Origin: Bin5 sp034422415
GTDB taxonomy: Bacteria > Chloroflexota > Anaerolineae > Caldilineales > Caldilineaceae
NCBI GenBank assembly: GCA_965202955.1
Contig: OZ241871.1
Coordinates: 124,001-188,000 of the forward strand
Direction of reading: 5' to 3'
DNA: 64,000 nucleotides
Under the pieces are notes generated by a model. The model saw only the letters and a list, made by a program, of their open reading frames with translations. It had not been told where the DNA came from and did no database searches. Positions 8,585-16,605 of this stretch are shown one piece after another. Position 1 is the first letter of the stretch. Every line of letters begins with the position of its first letter. A program made the translations under genes and the position numbers.

Positions 8585-8601
8585 AAGAGCGAGTCGCTCT
8601 T
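8585..8601. promoter_or_regulatory. Perfect palindrome, candidate operator (copy 2)
   Basis: AAGAGCGAGTCGCTCTT has 8-base arms around a single central G, 22 bases before the start of the second binding-protein gene, at the same place as the copy at 7231-7247. Confidence 0.45.
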
Positions 8602-8623
8602 TGAAAACCCAAAGGAGAGGATC

Positions 8624-9754
8624 ATGCGACACAACCTTTTGTTGCGGACCGATGCGAACGCACGCTCCTGCCGGGCATTGCCAGGGGGCCTCCTCTGGCC
8701 GCTGCTCCTGATTCTGGCCCTGGCGCTGGCCGGCTGTGTCATGCCCGCGACCCCCGCCGAACCGGCCGCCGAAGAGATGGACACGCTTTCGGACAAGAAG
8801 GTGGGGCTCTCGAGTCCAATCCAGGTCGAAATTCTGGTCGAGTTCTACGCCGACATGCAGCGCGAGGCCGAGAAACCGGAAAATGATATCGACTTGGTGA
8901 TCGTGGATGCCAACGCCGACGCGGTCAAGCAGTTCGGCGACATCGAGGCCTTTATCGCCCAGGGGTATGACGGCATCTTTTTCCTCGTGCTGACGCCCGA
9001 AGGCATGGACGAACTCGTTGCGCGGGCCACCGAGCAGGGCATCTGCATGTTCAACCACAGTGCCTCGCCCATCACCGGCGCCACCCAAAACGTGGGGCTG
9101 GACCAGCACTTCAGCGGCTACCACGTCGGTAAGTTCGCCGCCGAGTGGATTGCGAAAAACTACGGCGACGCCGAGGAAGTACAGGTCGGAATTCTGGGCA
9201 ATCGCGCCGACCCGTTGCTGATGGAACGCACGCAGGGTCTGATTGACGGCGTTTTGGAAAATGCCGATAACGCCGTCATCGCCGGTCAGGTGGAGGCCAA
9301 CACGATTGAGCTGGGTTCGGCCGGCGCGGCCAACCTGTTGCAGGCGCACCCCGACATCAAAGTCCTGCTTGGCTTTGGGGATGATCCCGGATTCGGCGCC
9401 TACACTGCAGCCCTGGAAGCGGGCAAAGACGATCCCAATGAGTTCTTTGTCGGCAGCGCCGACGGCACCAACCTTGTGCTGGACGAGATCGCCAAGGGCG
9501 GAATCTACCAGGCCACCTGGTCCTACCTCTTCCCCTACAGCTCCACCCAGTGGATGCGCGATATGCAGCGCTGCCTGCGCGGCGAAGAAGTGCCGCCAAC
9601 GCGCGTGCAGCGAGGTCTGCTGGTAACGGCTGAAAACCTGGAAGAGGTTCGGAAGATCGTCGCCGGGCCGCAGGATCCCGACTTTCAGTATCTCTACGAC
9701 GATCCCGACGTGATGCGTTACAGCGACGAGCCGCAGATGACGCCGTCGCAGTAA
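8624..9754 (+). CDS. Sugar ABC transporter substrate-binding lipoprotein (periplasmic-binding type 1), copy 2
   Basis: 376 residues, collinear with the gene at 7270 without any length change. The lipobox LAGC, the DLVIVDANADAVKQFGDIEAF strand and the conserved C-terminal block from FVGSADGTNLVLDEIAKGGI onward are shared. Differences cluster in the segment after RTQGLIDGV and around LLGFGDDPGFGAYTAA, i.e. in the central part that contributes to the cleft, so the two may have drifted in ligand preference (inference). It precedes the ATPase gene by 149 bases and is likely the receptor encoded closest to the membrane components. Confidence 0.85.
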   Translation: MRHNLLLRTDANARSCRALPGGLLWPLLLILALALAGCVMPATPAEPAAEEMDTLSDKKVGLSSPIQVEILVEFYADMQREAEKPENDIDLVIVDANADAVKQFGDIEAFIAQGYDGIFFLVLTPEGMDELVARATEQGICMFNHSASPITGATQNVGLDQHFSGYHVGKFAAEWIAKNYGDAEEVQVGILGNRADPLLMERTQGLIDGVLENADNAVIAGQVEANTIELGSAGAANLLQAHPDIKVLLGFGDDPGFGAYTAALEAGKDDPNEFFVGSADGTNLVLDEIAKGGIYQATWSYLFPYSSTQWMRDMQRCLRGEEVPPTRVQRGLLVTAENLEEVRKIVAGPQDPDFQYLYDDPDVMRYSDEPQMTPSQ

Positions 9755-9903
9755 CGCCTCGGGCTGGAAGGCCACTCTCCGCCGGCCCGTCATGTATGGA
9801 GAGGTTCGGAAGCACAGACTCGGGCCGCGGCCGCCCCGCACTGTGACCGCGCGGGGCTGTCGCGCCGGACTTCAACGGTTGCGTTCGACTCCAGGAGCGA
9901 TCG

Positions 9904-10662
9904 ATGACCGATAACAATGCACTGGTCCACTGTGTCGGTATCACCAAGTACTTTGGCGGCGTGCAGGCGCTCGACAACTTTTCGATCGACCTGCATCCCG
10001 GCGAAATCGTGGCCCTTGTCGGCGACAACGGCGCCGGCAAAAGCACATTCGTCAAGATCCTGAGCGGCATCTATCCGCCCGATGACGGCGAGATCTGGAT
10101 CGGGGACGAAAAGGTCGAGAACCTCAATCCAGGGCACGCACGAACCCTGGGAATAGAGACCGTCTATCAGCATCTCTCCCTCGCCGACAATCTCGGCGCC
10201 GCCGCCAACGTCATGCTCGGCCAGGAACCGCTCCGCTTCCGCATCGGCCCGCTGCGCGTGATCGACGAAAAACAGGCGCTTGCCGAGGCGCAGCGCCGCA
10301 TCGGCGAGGTGGGGGCCTCTCTCGACGACTACGCCATCCCGGTACGGAGCCTCTCCGGCGGCCAGCGACAGGCCGTGGCCATCGCCCGCGCCCTGGTCAA
10401 AGCCAACCGCCTGATCATGTTCGACGAGCCCACCGCCGCGCTCGGTGTGCGCCAGACAAAAGCCGCCCTCGACCTGATCCAGCGGGTCGCCGGTCAGGGC
10501 GTTGCCGTCATCATCATCAGCCACAATCTGGACGACGTGTTCGCCGTGGCCGACCGGGTTGTCGCATTGAGGCAGGGACAGACCACGCTCGACAGCCCCC
10601 TGGCCGAGACCGACCGCGAGGAAATCGTCGCATGCATGATGGGCCTGTCGTTTCAGAGGTGA
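9904..10662 (+). CDS. Sugar ABC transporter ATP-binding protein, single-domain CUT2 type
   Basis: 252 residues with one complete nucleotide-binding domain: Walker A GDNGAGKST near residue 40, signature LSGGQRQ near 150, Walker B LIMFDEPTAAL near 170 and the switch His in IIISHN. The opening LVHCVGITKYFGGVQALDNF is typical of RbsA/XylG/FrcA N-terminal domains. Most CUT2 ATPases are fused doubles of about 500 residues; this one is a single domain, as in FrcA-like systems, and would act as a homodimer. Its end overlaps the permease gene, indicating translational coupling. Confidence 0.9.
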   Translation: MTDNNALVHCVGITKYFGGVQALDNFSIDLHPGEIVALVGDNGAGKSTFVKILSGIYPPDDGEIWIGDEKVENLNPGHARTLGIETVYQHLSLADNLGAAANVMLGQEPLRFRIGPLRVIDEKQALAEAQRRIGEVGASLDDYAIPVRSLSGGQRQAVAIARALVKANRLIMFDEPTAALGVRQTKAALDLIQRVAGQGVAVIIISHNLDDVFAVADRVVALRQGQTTLDSPLAETDREEIVACMMGLSFQR

Positions 10663-11711
10663 AATCGGCGCCAGTGGCTGACCCGATCTCGAAGTCGCGT
10701 CTGGGCGGCCTGTTCCAGGGCAGCGGCCGCAACATCGGATTGGCCCTGGCGCTGTTGCTGGCGCTGATCGTCCTGGCCATCTTCAGCCCCCGCTACTTCA
10801 GCTTTGCCAACTTTGTTGTCGTTGCCCTGCAGATGTCCTTCATCGGCATCCTCGCCCTGGGCACCGCGATGCTGATCATCAGCGGCAACGTCGACCTCTC
10901 GATCGGCGCGATGTACGGGCTGACCGCGGTGGTCGCGGCGATGCTGGCCAAGATCGTGCCCGCGCCTCTGGCCCTGCTCGCCGGCATCCTCTTTGCCGGC
11001 GCACTCGGTTGGCTGAACGGCGCCATGGTCTGGCGCGTAAAGCTCTCGCCGATCATCATTACCCTCGGCAGCCTGACCGCGCTGCGCGGCGTCATCCTGT
11101 TGACGACCAACGGCGCCGCCGTGCGCGGCGTGCCCGACCCGTTCACAATTCTGGGGCAGGCGCGTCCCTTCGATGTCCCCATGCCGGTCTGGCTGCTGTT
11201 CGGTTTGGCGCTCATCATCCACTTTGTCCTTTCCAAGACCACCTTCGGCCGCTATTTCTACGCCATCGGCGGCAACCGGGAAGCAAGCGAGGCCGCCGGC
11301 ATCCGCGTACGCAATCTCGTGCTCGGCGCCTTCGCCATCAACGGCCTGATCGTCGGCCTGTCCGCGGTCCTGGCCGCCAGCCGCTACGGGACGGCGTCGC
11401 CCAGTTTCGGGGTCGGCTTTGAATTCGACGTCATCACCGCCGTCATTCTCGGCGGCGTGCGCTTCACCGGCGGCGAAGGCAACATCCTCGGCGTCATGCT
11501 CGCCGTCGCGCTCCTTGGCGTCATCAACAGCGGGCTGGTGTCACTCGGCGTCAACCCCTTCTGGACCGAGGTCGTCAAAGGCGTCGCCCTGATCGTCGCC
11601 GTCGGTCTGGACCAGATCACGCACGAACAGCGCCAGCGCCGCCGCACGCAACTGGCCATGCAGGAACGCAGCCGCAGCGAACCCGGCACATCCGCCGGCA
11701 GCCATATCTGA
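10632..11711 (+). CDS. Sugar ABC transporter permease, RbsC/AraH-like (BPD_transp_2)
   Basis: 359 residues. After a charged N-terminal tail there are about eight to ten hydrophobic segments with the family pattern GTAMLIISGNVDLSIGAMYGL, KLSPIIITLGSLTALRGVI and ILGGVRFTGGEGNILGVM, the last being the ATPase-contact region. ATG 10632 has GAGGAAA at 10618-10624 and overlaps the ATPase gene by 31 bases; a GTG at 10659 overlapping the ATPase stop (GTGA) is the alternative start. With 9904 and the duplicated receptors it forms one CUT2 importer. Confidence 0.9.
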   Translation: MHDGPVVSEVKSAPVADPISKSRLGGLFQGSGRNIGLALALLLALIVLAIFSPRYFSFANFVVVALQMSFIGILALGTAMLIISGNVDLSIGAMYGLTAVVAAMLAKIVPAPLALLAGILFAGALGWLNGAMVWRVKLSPIIITLGSLTALRGVILLTTNGAAVRGVPDPFTILGQARPFDVPMPVWLLFGLALIIHFVLSKTTFGRYFYAIGGNREASEAAGIRVRNLVLGAFAINGLIVGLSAVLAASRYGTASPSFGVGFEFDVITAVILGGVRFTGGEGNILGVMLAVALLGVINSGLVSLGVNPFWTEVVKGVALIVAVGLDQITHEQRQRRRTQLAMQERSRSEPGTSAGSHI

Positions 11712-11747
11712 TCAACCATCACTTTTTTCTGAAGGGAGATTCATGAA

Positions 11748-12197
11748 ATGAAGGTCAAAGCAGTCGATCACCTCGCAGTCACGGTCAGCGACACCGAAAG
11801 GTCCCTCGAGTTCTATGTCGACAAACTGGGTCTCAGGCAGGTGGAGCAGCACCAGCTGGAAGGAGAAAAGTGCGACGAGGCCGGCGGAACCAACGGTGCC
11901 CGCGCCCAGTCAACGCGCCTCGCCGCCCCCGACACGCCCCACATCCTGCTCGACCTGCTCGAATTCTTCGAGCCACCCGGAAACAAGCACATCACGCCCA
12001 TGGGTTCGGTCGGCTCCTGCCACTTCGCCCTGACCGTGGAGGACCTGCCGGCCTCAGTCGACGCACTGCGCGCCCAGGGCGTCGAGTTCATCTCGGGACC
12101 CGTCAACTTCGAGCTCACCGAAGGCTCCGTCAGCGTCTGCTTCTGCTACGACCCCGACGGCAACCTGGTCGAGCTGATGGAAGAGTACGAACACTGA
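11748..12197 (+). CDS. VOC family protein
   Basis: 149 residues from ATG 11748. Two VOC modules: KAVDHLAVTVSDTERSLEFY and VGSCHFALTVEDLPASVDAL. Likely metal ligands are His8, the Glu of LLEFFE, the His of SCHF and the Glu of LVELME. It is related to the pair at 4300/4932 but more distant. It follows the CUT2 permease by 36 bases, so it is probably cotranscribed with the importer and may act on the imported compound or a product of it. Function beyond the fold is unknown. Confidence 0.83.
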   Translation: MKVKAVDHLAVTVSDTERSLEFYVDKLGLRQVEQHQLEGEKCDEAGGTNGARAQSTRLAAPDTPHILLDLLEFFEPPGNKHITPMGSVGSCHFALTVEDLPASVDALRAQGVEFISGPVNFELTEGSVSVCFCYDPDGNLVELMEEYEH

Positions 12198-12282
12198 GAC
12201 ACAGCGCTCTTACCCATGGCAAAACAGTCCGCGCGCAACCGAAGAGATCTGTGGAGAGGTCCGCGCGCTAGGAAACGGGTTC

Positions 12283-12314
12283 CGCTTGCAGGCTGTTCCG
12301 ATTGCCTGCAAGCG
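12283..12314. terminator. 11-bp perfect inverted repeat, possible terminator or operator
   Basis: CGCTTGCAGGC at 12283-12293 pairs perfectly with GCCTGCAAGCG at 12304-12314 across a 10-base loop. No U-tract follows. It lies after the VOC gene and 24 bases before the next promoter, so it could end the importer transcript or bind a regulator of the PhyH promoter. Confidence 0.45.
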
Positions 12315-12338
12315 AGCCTCTAAATGTCGTTCGACCGC

Positions 12339-12368
12339 TTGACGGTCCGCGAAGCAGGGTGCTATACT
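12339..12368 (+). promoter_or_regulatory. Predicted sigma70-type promoter for the second PhyH operon
   Basis: TTGACG at 12339-12344 and TATACT at 12363-12368 with an 18-base spacer. The transcript would carry a leader of about 155 bases before the oxygenase start at 12529. Confidence 0.65.
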
Positions 12369-12528
12369 CAAGCGAATCCGTAGGCGCTGGCGACTTTGAA
12401 GGGCACCTTCTTCAAGGCTGCGGGCGAATCAAGTGGCACCGTGCCCAAGGGCGGTCGCCTCGGATAATTTCCCTGCACCCCTCTGTCGTTGAATCTTACC
12501 TGCCCACCACTTCAAAGAAAGACACAAA

Positions 12529-13308
12529 ATGAAACTGTCAGAACAACAACTCAGACTGTTCCGCGATTTCGGGTTTCTGGTCTTTCGCCAGTATCTGTCG
12601 CCCGCGGAGATGGCACAGTACAGCCATGAGTTCAACGCGGGGCTGGATTCCTGGCTTGAGAACGGCAAGCACGACGGCAAAACCCGCCACTACGCCTCCC
12701 TGATGGAGGAAAAGTCGCCGTTTATCGCCGGCCTGGCCGACGACCCCCGTTTCGCCGACGTAGCCGAGCAGCTCCTCGGAAAGGATGTGATCGCAATCGC
12801 AGTCGACGGGAACTACCACGTCGATGACACGCTCTGGCACCCCGACACAGGCTCGTTGAACTACACCGCCGTCAAGTTCTGTATCTATCCCGACCCGCTG
12901 ACCGCCGACAACGGCGCGCTGCGCGTGATCCCCGGTTCCCATCGCGACCCCTTCCACAGCCAGATCAGCCGCGAACCGGAGGCAACTTACAACCTGGCGC
13001 AGGCGGACGTGCCGGCCTACGCCTTCGAGTCGCAGCCCGGCGATGTCCTCGCCTTCAACGTCGCACTGTGGCACGCCGCCTTCGGCGGGGCCAGGAGCCG
13101 GCGCCAGGGCGTCGTCGTCTACTACGAGGACCCCGATACGCCCGCAGCCGAGACCGCCATCCAGGAACAGATGAGGGGAAATCACAGGGCTTTTGCCAGC
13201 GCCGGCCGCCAAATGTACGGCCCGCACTGGCGCTCGATCGATACGCCCCGCCACCAGCGCTGGATCCGGCGGCTAGCTGAAATGGACGTCCTCGAGACCG
13301 AAACCTAA
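12529..13308 (+). CDS. Phytanoyl-CoA dioxygenase (PhyH) family oxygenase
   Basis: 259 residues from ATG 12529. The N terminus (MKLSEQQLRLFRDFGFLVFR) is the usual helix of this family. WHPD gives the first His and Asp of the Fe(II) triad, ALWHAAFGG the second His, and the arginines in GGARSRRQGVVVYY are candidates for 2-oxoglutarate binding. The block GALRVIPGSHRDPF is a family hallmark. It is shorter than and clearly distinct from the enzyme at 512. First gene of a run VOC-SDR-SDR-dehydrogenase behind its own promoter; the substrate is unknown. Confidence 0.88.
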   Translation: MKLSEQQLRLFRDFGFLVFRQYLSPAEMAQYSHEFNAGLDSWLENGKHDGKTRHYASLMEEKSPFIAGLADDPRFADVAEQLLGKDVIAIAVDGNYHVDDTLWHPDTGSLNYTAVKFCIYPDPLTADNGALRVIPGSHRDPFHSQISREPEATYNLAQADVPAYAFESQPGDVLAFNVALWHAAFGGARSRRQGVVVYYEDPDTPAAETAIQEQMRGNHRAFASAGRQMYGPHWRSIDTPRHQRWIRRLAEMDVLETET

Positions 13309-13323
13309 GGGAGGTTGTGAACG

Positions 13324-13797
13324 GTGATCAGCTCAGTAAACGTGATGGACCATGTCTCGGTAACCGTGAGCGATATGGATCGCTCGCTCGCCTTCTACAA
13401 GGACCTGCTCGGTATGGAGGAGATCGAACGCCACCGGATCGAAGGCGAGACGATCTCCAAAATGGCCGGCAAGGATGATGTGATCATGCAGGTCGTGCGG
13501 TTGCAGGCCCCCGAAACGCCCGGCATGCTGCTCGACCTGCAGGAGTACGTGCAGCCGCACGGCAAGGTCTCCGACGGCAAGCTGGGAGACGTCGGCCACT
13601 CGCATATCTGCTTCGGAGTGCCCGACCTGGCGCAGGCCTACCAGGAGATGCAGGCCGAGGGCGTCAAATTCGTGTCGGAGCCGGTCAGCTTCGATCTGGG
13701 CTGGGCAATCGTCCACGTCGTCTTTTTCGAAGACCCCGACGGCTACATCCTGGAGCTGATGCAGGTTCCCTACGAGACCAAAAACGGCGGACATTAA
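13324..13797 (+). CDS. VOC family protein
   Basis: 157 residues from GTG 13324, with GGGAGG at 13310-13315. Modules start NVMDHVSVTVSDMDRSLAFY and DVGHSHICFGVPDLAQAYQEM. Likely metal ligands are the His of MDHV, the Glu in LQEYV, the His of SHICF and the Glu of ILELMQ. It lies 15 bases after the PhyH gene. Fifth VOC gene of the island; most similar in layout to the gene at 11748. Confidence 0.83.
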   Translation: MISSVNVMDHVSVTVSDMDRSLAFYKDLLGMEEIERHRIEGETISKMAGKDDVIMQVVRLQAPETPGMLLDLQEYVQPHGKVSDGKLGDVGHSHICFGVPDLAQAYQEMQAEGVKFVSEPVSFDLGWAIVHVVFFEDPDGYILELMQVPYETKNGGH

Positions 13798-13837
13798 TCT
13801 GTTCAGCGGCCACTAAAATCTGCAGGGGGAGTAGACC

Positions 13838-14635
13838 ATGCCGCGTTATGAACTCGAAGGACAGGTAGCCATTGTCACCGGCGCAGGACGCGGCATCGGC
13901 CGCGCGATCGCGCGCCGTCTGGGACGCGAAGGCTGCCGCGTAACCGTCGCTGACCTCGACAAAGCCAATGCCGCCGACGTCGCCGCCGAGATCAAGGAGG
14001 AGGGCGGCGAGTCACAGGCCCTCTCCGTCGATGTAACCAGCAAGCAGGCGGCCGATGACATGGTCCGCAGCACGACCGAACGCTGGGGGAGCCTGAACAT
14101 CCTCGTCAATAACGCCGGCATCGGCGCGGTCGCGCCCCTGCTGGATACCGACGAAGCGACCTGGGACGCGATGATGAACGTGAACGCCAAGGGCGTCCTG
14201 CTCTGCTCGCAGGCCGCGGCCCGCCGGATGATCGAGCAGGGGAGCGGCGGGCGCATCATCAACAACGCCTCCGGCGCCGGTAAGATCGCGCCCGGCAAGG
14301 CCGTGCCCCTGGGCGCCTACGCCGCCAGCAAACACGCCGTCGTCGCCGTCACCAAGCAGATGGGGCTTGAGTTGGCCGAACACGGCATCCTCGTCAACTG
14401 CGTCTGCGCCGGCATCGTTGATACCCCCATGTGGGACCTGATCGACCGCGAGATCGCGGCGATGAACGACGTGCCGGTCGGCTCTGTCAAGGCGCAGGCC
14501 GTCGCCGGCGTGCCCCTGGGACGGATCCAGCAGCCCGAAGACGTCGCCAACGTCGTCGCATTCCTCACCTCCGAAGATGCCAGCTATATGGCCGGCCAGA
14601 CCTACAACGTCAGCGGCGGCCTCCTGCCTTATTGA
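13838..14635 (+). CDS. Short-chain dehydrogenase/reductase (classical SDR)
   Basis: 265 residues from ATG 13838, with AGGGGGAG before it. TGAGRGIGR is the cofactor motif, NNAGIG the structural motif, and YAASK the active-site Tyr/Lys; the usual Ser position falls in NNASGAG. The protein resembles the 3-oxoacyl-ACP reductase / glucose dehydrogenase-like group, a label that does not fix the substrate. It is separated from the next SDR by 16 bases. Confidence 0.87.
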   Translation: MPRYELEGQVAIVTGAGRGIGRAIARRLGREGCRVTVADLDKANAADVAAEIKEEGGESQALSVDVTSKQAADDMVRSTTERWGSLNILVNNAGIGAVAPLLDTDEATWDAMMNVNAKGVLLCSQAAARRMIEQGSGGRIINNASGAGKIAPGKAVPLGAYAASKHAVVAVTKQMGLELAEHGILVNCVCAGIVDTPMWDLIDREIAAMNDVPVGSVKAQAVAGVPLGRIQQPEDVANVVAFLTSEDASYMAGQTYNVSGGLLPY

Positions 14636-14651
14636 CCGAGGTGCAACCAAG

Positions 14652-15401
14652 ATGGCAAATCGACTGCAGGGCAAAGTAGCCGCCATCACCGGCGGCGGCA
14701 TGGGCTTGGGACAGGCGACCGCCATCCTTTTCGCCGCCGAAGGCGCCCAAATCGTGGTCGGTGAGATCGACGCAAAAGCCGGCCAGGACACGGTTGGTCA
14801 GATCGAGGCGCAGGGAGGCGAGGCCGTCCTGGTCGAAATGGATGTACGCAAAGCGGCCGACGCCGAGCGCCTCACCCGCACCACTGTTGAAAGCTTCGGG
14901 AAACTGGATATCCTCGTCAACAACGTCGGCTTCCAGGTCAACAAGGACGTCGTCGACACGACCGAAGACGAGTGGGACCTCGTCCTCGATACAAACCTCA
15001 AAAGCATGTTCTTGTGCTCAAAATACGCGGTGGCCCAGATGCGCCGGCAGGATGGAGGCAACATCATCTGCATCTCCTCCCTTTCCGGCCTCGTCGGCAA
15101 CGGTCTGCAGGCCTCCTACAACGCCAGCAAGCACGGCGTGATCGGGCTCATGCGCTCGATGGCCGTTGACCACGCGCCCGACAACATCCGCGTCAACGCA
15201 GTCTGCCCGGGCTCGATGAATACGCCCCTGACATTGACCATCCCTGAAGAGAAGTTGGCCCCATACCGAGAAGCCAATCTCATGCGACGCTTCGCCGAGC
15301 CGGTCGAAGTTGCGCAAGCGCTCCTCTTCCTGGCCAGCGACGACGCATCATTCGTCACCGGCTCGGTCCTTGTAGCCGACGGCGGTTTTACCACAATCTG
15401 A
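14652..15401 (+). CDS. Short-chain dehydrogenase/reductase (classical SDR)
   Basis: 249 residues from ATG 14652; an in-frame extension to 14577 lies inside the previous gene. TGGGMGLGQ, NNVGF, SSLSG and YNASK mark cofactor and catalytic sites. The region from SGLVGNGLQASYNASKHGVIG to CPGSMNTPLT closely resembles the SDR at 6378 (SGVVGNEMQADYNTSKHGVIG, CPTGMNTPMM), so these two are paralogues, more alike than either is to 13838. They may catalyse similar steps on related intermediates. Confidence 0.87.
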   Translation: MANRLQGKVAAITGGGMGLGQATAILFAAEGAQIVVGEIDAKAGQDTVGQIEAQGGEAVLVEMDVRKAADAERLTRTTVESFGKLDILVNNVGFQVNKDVVDTTEDEWDLVLDTNLKSMFLCSKYAVAQMRRQDGGNIICISSLSGLVGNGLQASYNASKHGVIGLMRSMAVDHAPDNIRVNAVCPGSMNTPLTLTIPEEKLAPYREANLMRRFAEPVEVAQALLFLASDDASFVTGSVLVADGGFTTI

Positions 15402-15503
15402 AGGCCGGGCCGAAGAACACTCTGGGCCCGACTCTCCCCGCACAACTGCGGGCCGCTCGCTCACGAACTTTATCCACTCCAAAAGGAAACTTAGGTAAAA
15501 ACT

Positions 15504-16490
15504 ATGGCCGAACGACTGAATGTCCTCTTTCTGCCCCACCCGGTAAAACCATCCATGTTCAATCCCTGGGGAGAGGATGTGGTGAGACTGGTAGGTGCCA
15601 ACCACAATATCACAGTACTCGATTATGATCAGCCGCTGGCGCCCCAATTCAAAGGCATAGACGCTGTCATCGACCACGGCGGTTCGGCAGGCACGCGCGA
15701 AATGGTCGACGCCGCTACCGACGCCCGTCTGTGGCAGATCCTCGGCACCGGATTCGACCACTTCGACCTCGAATACTGGAAAACAAAGGGCATACCGACC
15801 GCCAACTGCCCCGGCCAGTTCAGCGCCGTCGCCCTCGCCGAGTGCGCCATGATGTTCATCCTGATGCTGACGCGTCAATACAATGACGCAAGGGCGACCC
15901 TCGACGCAGGCGAACTCTACGAGCCCATGGGCCTCGAGTTGATCGGCGTCAAGCTCGGTCTCATCGGCTTCGGCGCAAGCGGGATCGAGCTGGCCCGCCG
16001 CGCGAAGCCGTTCGGCATGGATATCATGGCAATCGACATCCGCGAAGTGAGCGCAGCCGAGCGCGAGGAGTTCGGACTCTCCTTCGTCGGTACGCCCGAC
16101 GACCTCGAAAAAGTTGTCGCCGAGTCGGACATCCTCTCGCTGCACCTGCATCTGAACAGCGAGACCCATCACATCATCGACGCCCACATGTTGAGCCTGA
16201 TGAAGCCGACCGCCCACATCATCAACGTCGCCCGCGGCGCACTGATCGATGAGGAGGCGCTGACGCAGGCCCTGCTTGACGGCAAAATAGGCGGCGCCGG
16301 CATCGACGCCTACAGCCAGGAGCCGCCCGACATCAGCTCGCCCTTCTTCGGCCTGACCAACGTCATCGCAACCCCCCATACGGCCGGCGTCACCGACGGC
16401 ACATCGCGCAAGCGGGCACAATGCGCCGCAGACAACGTAGACCGGGTCGCAGCCGGCCTGGAGCCGCTATACCGCATCGATCTTGATTGA
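15504..16490 (+). CDS. D-isomer-specific 2-hydroxyacid dehydrogenase
   Basis: 328 residues from ATG 15504. The NAD-binding motif GFGASG sits near residue 155; the catalytic Arg is in NVARGALIDE, the Glu in GIDAYSQEPPD and the His in TPHTAG, all conserved for the family. It would interconvert a 2-hydroxy acid and a 2-oxo acid with NAD(P)H. The family covers phosphoglycerate, glyoxylate, lactate and sugar-acid substrates; nothing here decides. It is 102 bases after the SDR pair and before an orphan permease pair. Confidence 0.88.
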   Translation: MAERLNVLFLPHPVKPSMFNPWGEDVVRLVGANHNITVLDYDQPLAPQFKGIDAVIDHGGSAGTREMVDAATDARLWQILGTGFDHFDLEYWKTKGIPTANCPGQFSAVALAECAMMFILMLTRQYNDARATLDAGELYEPMGLELIGVKLGLIGFGASGIELARRAKPFGMDIMAIDIREVSAAEREEFGLSFVGTPDDLEKVVAESDILSLHLHLNSETHHIIDAHMLSLMKPTAHIINVARGALIDEEALTQALLDGKIGGAGIDAYSQEPPDISSPFFGLTNVIATPHTAGVTDGTSRKRAQCAADNVDRVAAGLEPLYRIDLD

Positions 16491-16605
16491 CGACGACGCG
16501 ATCCCGCACAAAAGAAATGGCGGCCTCGTCGCTGGAGCCATCACCGGCCTGAAGTGACGATTTCCGGATGAACTGAATGCCACGAGCGCGGAAGGACAAG
16601 CTACT

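Larger units (their letters stand above)
8495..9754 (+). repeat. Tandem duplication, unit 2
   Basis: Second copy of 7141-8400 at an offset of 1354 bases. It begins with a degenerate remnant of the SDR 3' end, then the same leader and a full second binding-protein gene. Confidence 0.85.
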
